Origin: Burkholderiaceae bacterium
GTDB taxonomy: Bacteria > Pseudomonadota > Gammaproteobacteria > Burkholderiales > Burkholderiaceae_E
Length of the DNA stretch: 64,000 nucleotides
Reading direction: 5' to 3'
NCBI GenBank assembly: GCA_021166725.1
Contig: JAJPES010000048.1
Span: 1 to 64,000, forward strand
Under the pieces are notes generated by a model that was not told the origin of the DNA, did no database searches, and saw only the letters and a list, made by a program, of their open reading frames with translations. Position 1 is the first letter of the stretch; every line of letters starts with the position of its first letter. Positions 62,540-64,000 of this stretch are shown here, piece after piece. The position numbers and the translations under genes were made by a program.

Positions 62540-64000
62540 ATGACCGACCGCAACGACGCCGACGCTGGCGCGCCCCCCCAGCGCGCCGAGCTCGCCCTTC
62601 TCGGCGAGGATCCGTTCCGCCTGCTCGTCGAGTCGGTACAGGATTATGCGATCTTCCTTCTAGACGCCCACGGCTGCGTCGTCACGTGGAACGCGGGCGC
62701 GCGGCGGATCAAGGGCTACGAGGCGCACGAGATCATCGGGCGCTCGTTCGAAGTCTTCTATCCGGAGGAGGCGATCGGCGCCGACTGGCCGCAGCAGGAG
62801 CTTCGCGCCGCCCGCGTGCACGGCCGCTTCGAGGACGAAGGGTGGCGGCTGCGCAAGGACGGCAGTCGCTTCTGGGCAAGCGTGGTGATCACCGCGCTGC
62901 TCGATCGCAGCGGCGCGCTGGTCGGCTTCGCGAAGGTCACGCGCGATCTCACCGAGCGGCGGCGCCGCGAGGAGGAGCTGCGCCGGCGCGAGGAGCAGGT
63001 TCGCCTGCTGATCGACGCGGTGAAGGACTACGCGATCTTCCTCGTCGATCCGCAGGGCCGCGTGCAGACCTGGAACGCGGGCGCCGCCGCACTCACCGGC
63101 TACGACGCGAGCGACGTGCGCGATCGCGACTTCGCGATGTTCTATCCGTCACCCGAAGTCGCGGCCGGCGAGCCGGCGTGCGACCTGATGCGCGCGCTCG
63201 ACGAGGGGCGCAGCGAACGCGAGCACTGGCATCTGCGCAAGGACCGCACGATGTTCTGGGCGGGCACGGTATTCACACCGGTGTTCGACGCGACGGGCGG
63301 ATTGCGCGGTTACGCGCTGGTGGTGCGCGATCTCACCGATCCGAAGCGGCTGCTCGAACTCGAGCATACGAACCGGCGCATGAGCGAGTTTCTCGCGACG
63401 CTCGCGCACGAGTTGCGCAATCCGTTGGCGCCGATCCGCAACGCGGTCAACGTGCTCGGCGTGCATGCAGCGTTCCCCGAGCAACTCGGCAGCGTGCGCG
63501 AGGTGATCGATCGCCAGCTCGGCCAGCTCACGCGGCTGGTCGACGACCTGCTCGACATCGGTCGGATCGCCACCGGCAAGATCCGGCTCGATCGCCGCCG
63601 CCTCGACTATCGCGACATCGTGCGATCGAGCATCGACGCGACGCTTCCGCTCGCGCAGGAGCACGGGCATCGCCTGTTGCTTTCGCTGCCCGAAGAACCG
63701 ATTCCGATGATCGGCGACGCGACCCGACTCGCGCAGTCGCTGCAGAACCTGCTGAACAACGCGGTGCGCTACACGCCGGACGGCGGCGAAATCCGCGTGG
63801 ACGTGCGGCGGGACGGCGCCGCCAGCGTCACGCGCGTTTCCGACAGCGGACGCGGCATTCCGCAGCACCAGCTCGAGCGCATCTTCGAGTTGTTCTCGCA
63901 GGTCGACGGCGACAGCACGCCGGCCGCGCAGGGGTTGGGCATCGGACTGGGCCTCGCGCGCACGCTCGTCGAGCAGCATGGGGGCACATTGATCGCGGAA
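62540..64000 (+). CDS. PAS-PAS sensor histidine kinase, 3' end missing
   Basis: Open from the ATG at 62540 to the window edge (487 codons). Two PAS domains (about 28-150 and 152-275) show nearly repeated motifs: VESVQDYAIFLLD / IDAVKDYAIFLVD, TWNAGARRIKGYEAHEIIGRSF / TWNAGAAALTGYDASDVRDRDF. Then come HisKA with H290 (LAHELRNPLAPI) and HATPase_c with N-box NLLNNAVRYTP, G1 DSGRGIP and GLGIGLGLART. The N-terminal region is soluble, so it senses a cytoplasmic signal; heme or flavin in PAS is possible. A C-terminal receiver, common in this hybrid type, may lie past the window. Confidence 0.92.
   Translation, partial: MTDRNDADAGAPPQRAELALLGEDPFRLLVESVQDYAIFLLDAHGCVVTWNAGARRIKGYEAHEIIGRSFEVFYPEEAIGADWPQQELRAARVHGRFEDEGWRLRKDGSRFWASVVITALLDRSGALVGFAKVTRDLTERRRREEELRRREEQVRLLIDAVKDYAIFLVDPQGRVQTWNAGAAALTGYDASDVRDRDFAMFYPSPEVAAGEPACDLMRALDEGRSEREHWHLRKDRTMFWAGTVFTPVFDATGGLRGYALVVRDLTDPKRLLELEHTNRRMSEFLATLAHELRNPLAPIRNAVNVLGVHAAFPEQLGSVREVIDRQLGQLTRLVDDLLDIGRIATGKIRLDRRRLDYRDIVRSSIDATLPLAQEHGHRLLLSLPEEPIPMIGDATRLAQSLQNLLNNAVRYTPDGGEIRVDVRRDGAASVTRVSDSGRGIPQHQLERIFELFSQVDGDSTPAAQGLGIGLGLARTLVEQHGGTLIAE

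Overview
The window is 64 kb of very GC-rich, densely coded bacterial DNA. Gene content points to a betaproteobacterium, probably Burkholderiales-like. Pointers are a Rep-type helicase, a DUF6776-type coiled-coil membrane protein, a TssQ-like lipoprotein, a caa3-type oxidase, a CusABC-type metal efflux locus and a Liv-type ABC transporter. The assignment rests on gene content and protein character only; no 16S or marker search was possible. About 63 protein genes (one broken, two cut by the window edges) and one tRNA are supported. Most long reading frames opposite or across real genes are shadows of the GC-rich codon pattern.

Layout. 1-2572: end of a 2-oxoacid dehydrogenase E2 gene, then E3 (lpdA). 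2693-4769: an ECF sigma factor, a Tat-exported ferritin-like protein and a cytochrome c. 4866-6917: rep helicase. 7135-11653: a translationally coupled trio, GGDEF/EAL protein, Ser/Thr kinase with PEGA domain, TssQ-like lipoprotein. 11790-16309: DUF6776-like protein, sigma-54 activator, MFS transporter, cold-shock/DUF1294 protein. 16337-16503: a 167-bp near-perfect palindrome. 16500-22017: YbjQ-like protein and a run of small stress/accessory genes (RibD-like reductase, two VOC proteins, hemerythrin, DUF4256) ending in a probable zinc phospholipase/nuclease. 22116-29794: cupin/DsrE/cardiolipin-synthase operon (minus), TetR and hemerythrin, a split-barrel/GAF/winged-helix regulator with a partner, a VOC protein, and a MoaD-like/beta-propeller pair. 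29799-39151: SDR, branched-chain-type ABC transporter (binding protein, two ATPases, two permeases), enoyl-CoA hydratase, exported amidase. The binding-protein gene is separated from the rest by 0.9 kb of nested palindromic repeats.

39221-45779 encodes a caa3-type cytochrome c oxidase (subunit II fused to cytochrome c, subunit I fused to a subunit III-like part) with several dedicated c-type cytochromes. 45860-51966 is a tightly overlapping operon: cystathionine beta-synthase, cystathionine gamma-synthase/lyase family enzyme, PfkB sugar kinase, copper-type P1B ATPase, cytochrome c. 51992-60552 is a metal-responsive locus: histidine kinase, a response regulator that has lost most of its receiver domain, and the divergent TolC/accessory/membrane-fusion/RND efflux genes. 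The window ends with a CBS-BON protein, a CDF cation transporter, tRNA-Arg(CCG) and the start of a PAS-PAS histidine kinase.

How it fits together: the right half reads as a respiration-plus-metal-homeostasis region (heme-copper oxidase, copper ATPase, HME-RND efflux, CDF exporter). Two of its key parts look damaged: the response regulator has an out-of-frame internal deletion, and the P-type ATPase lacks the two acidic residues of its GDGxND motif. The most unusual non-coding structures are the 167-bp palindrome at 16.4 kb and, at 32.1-32.9 kb, a 160-bp module found twice in opposite orientation, each time in the loop of a different palindrome.
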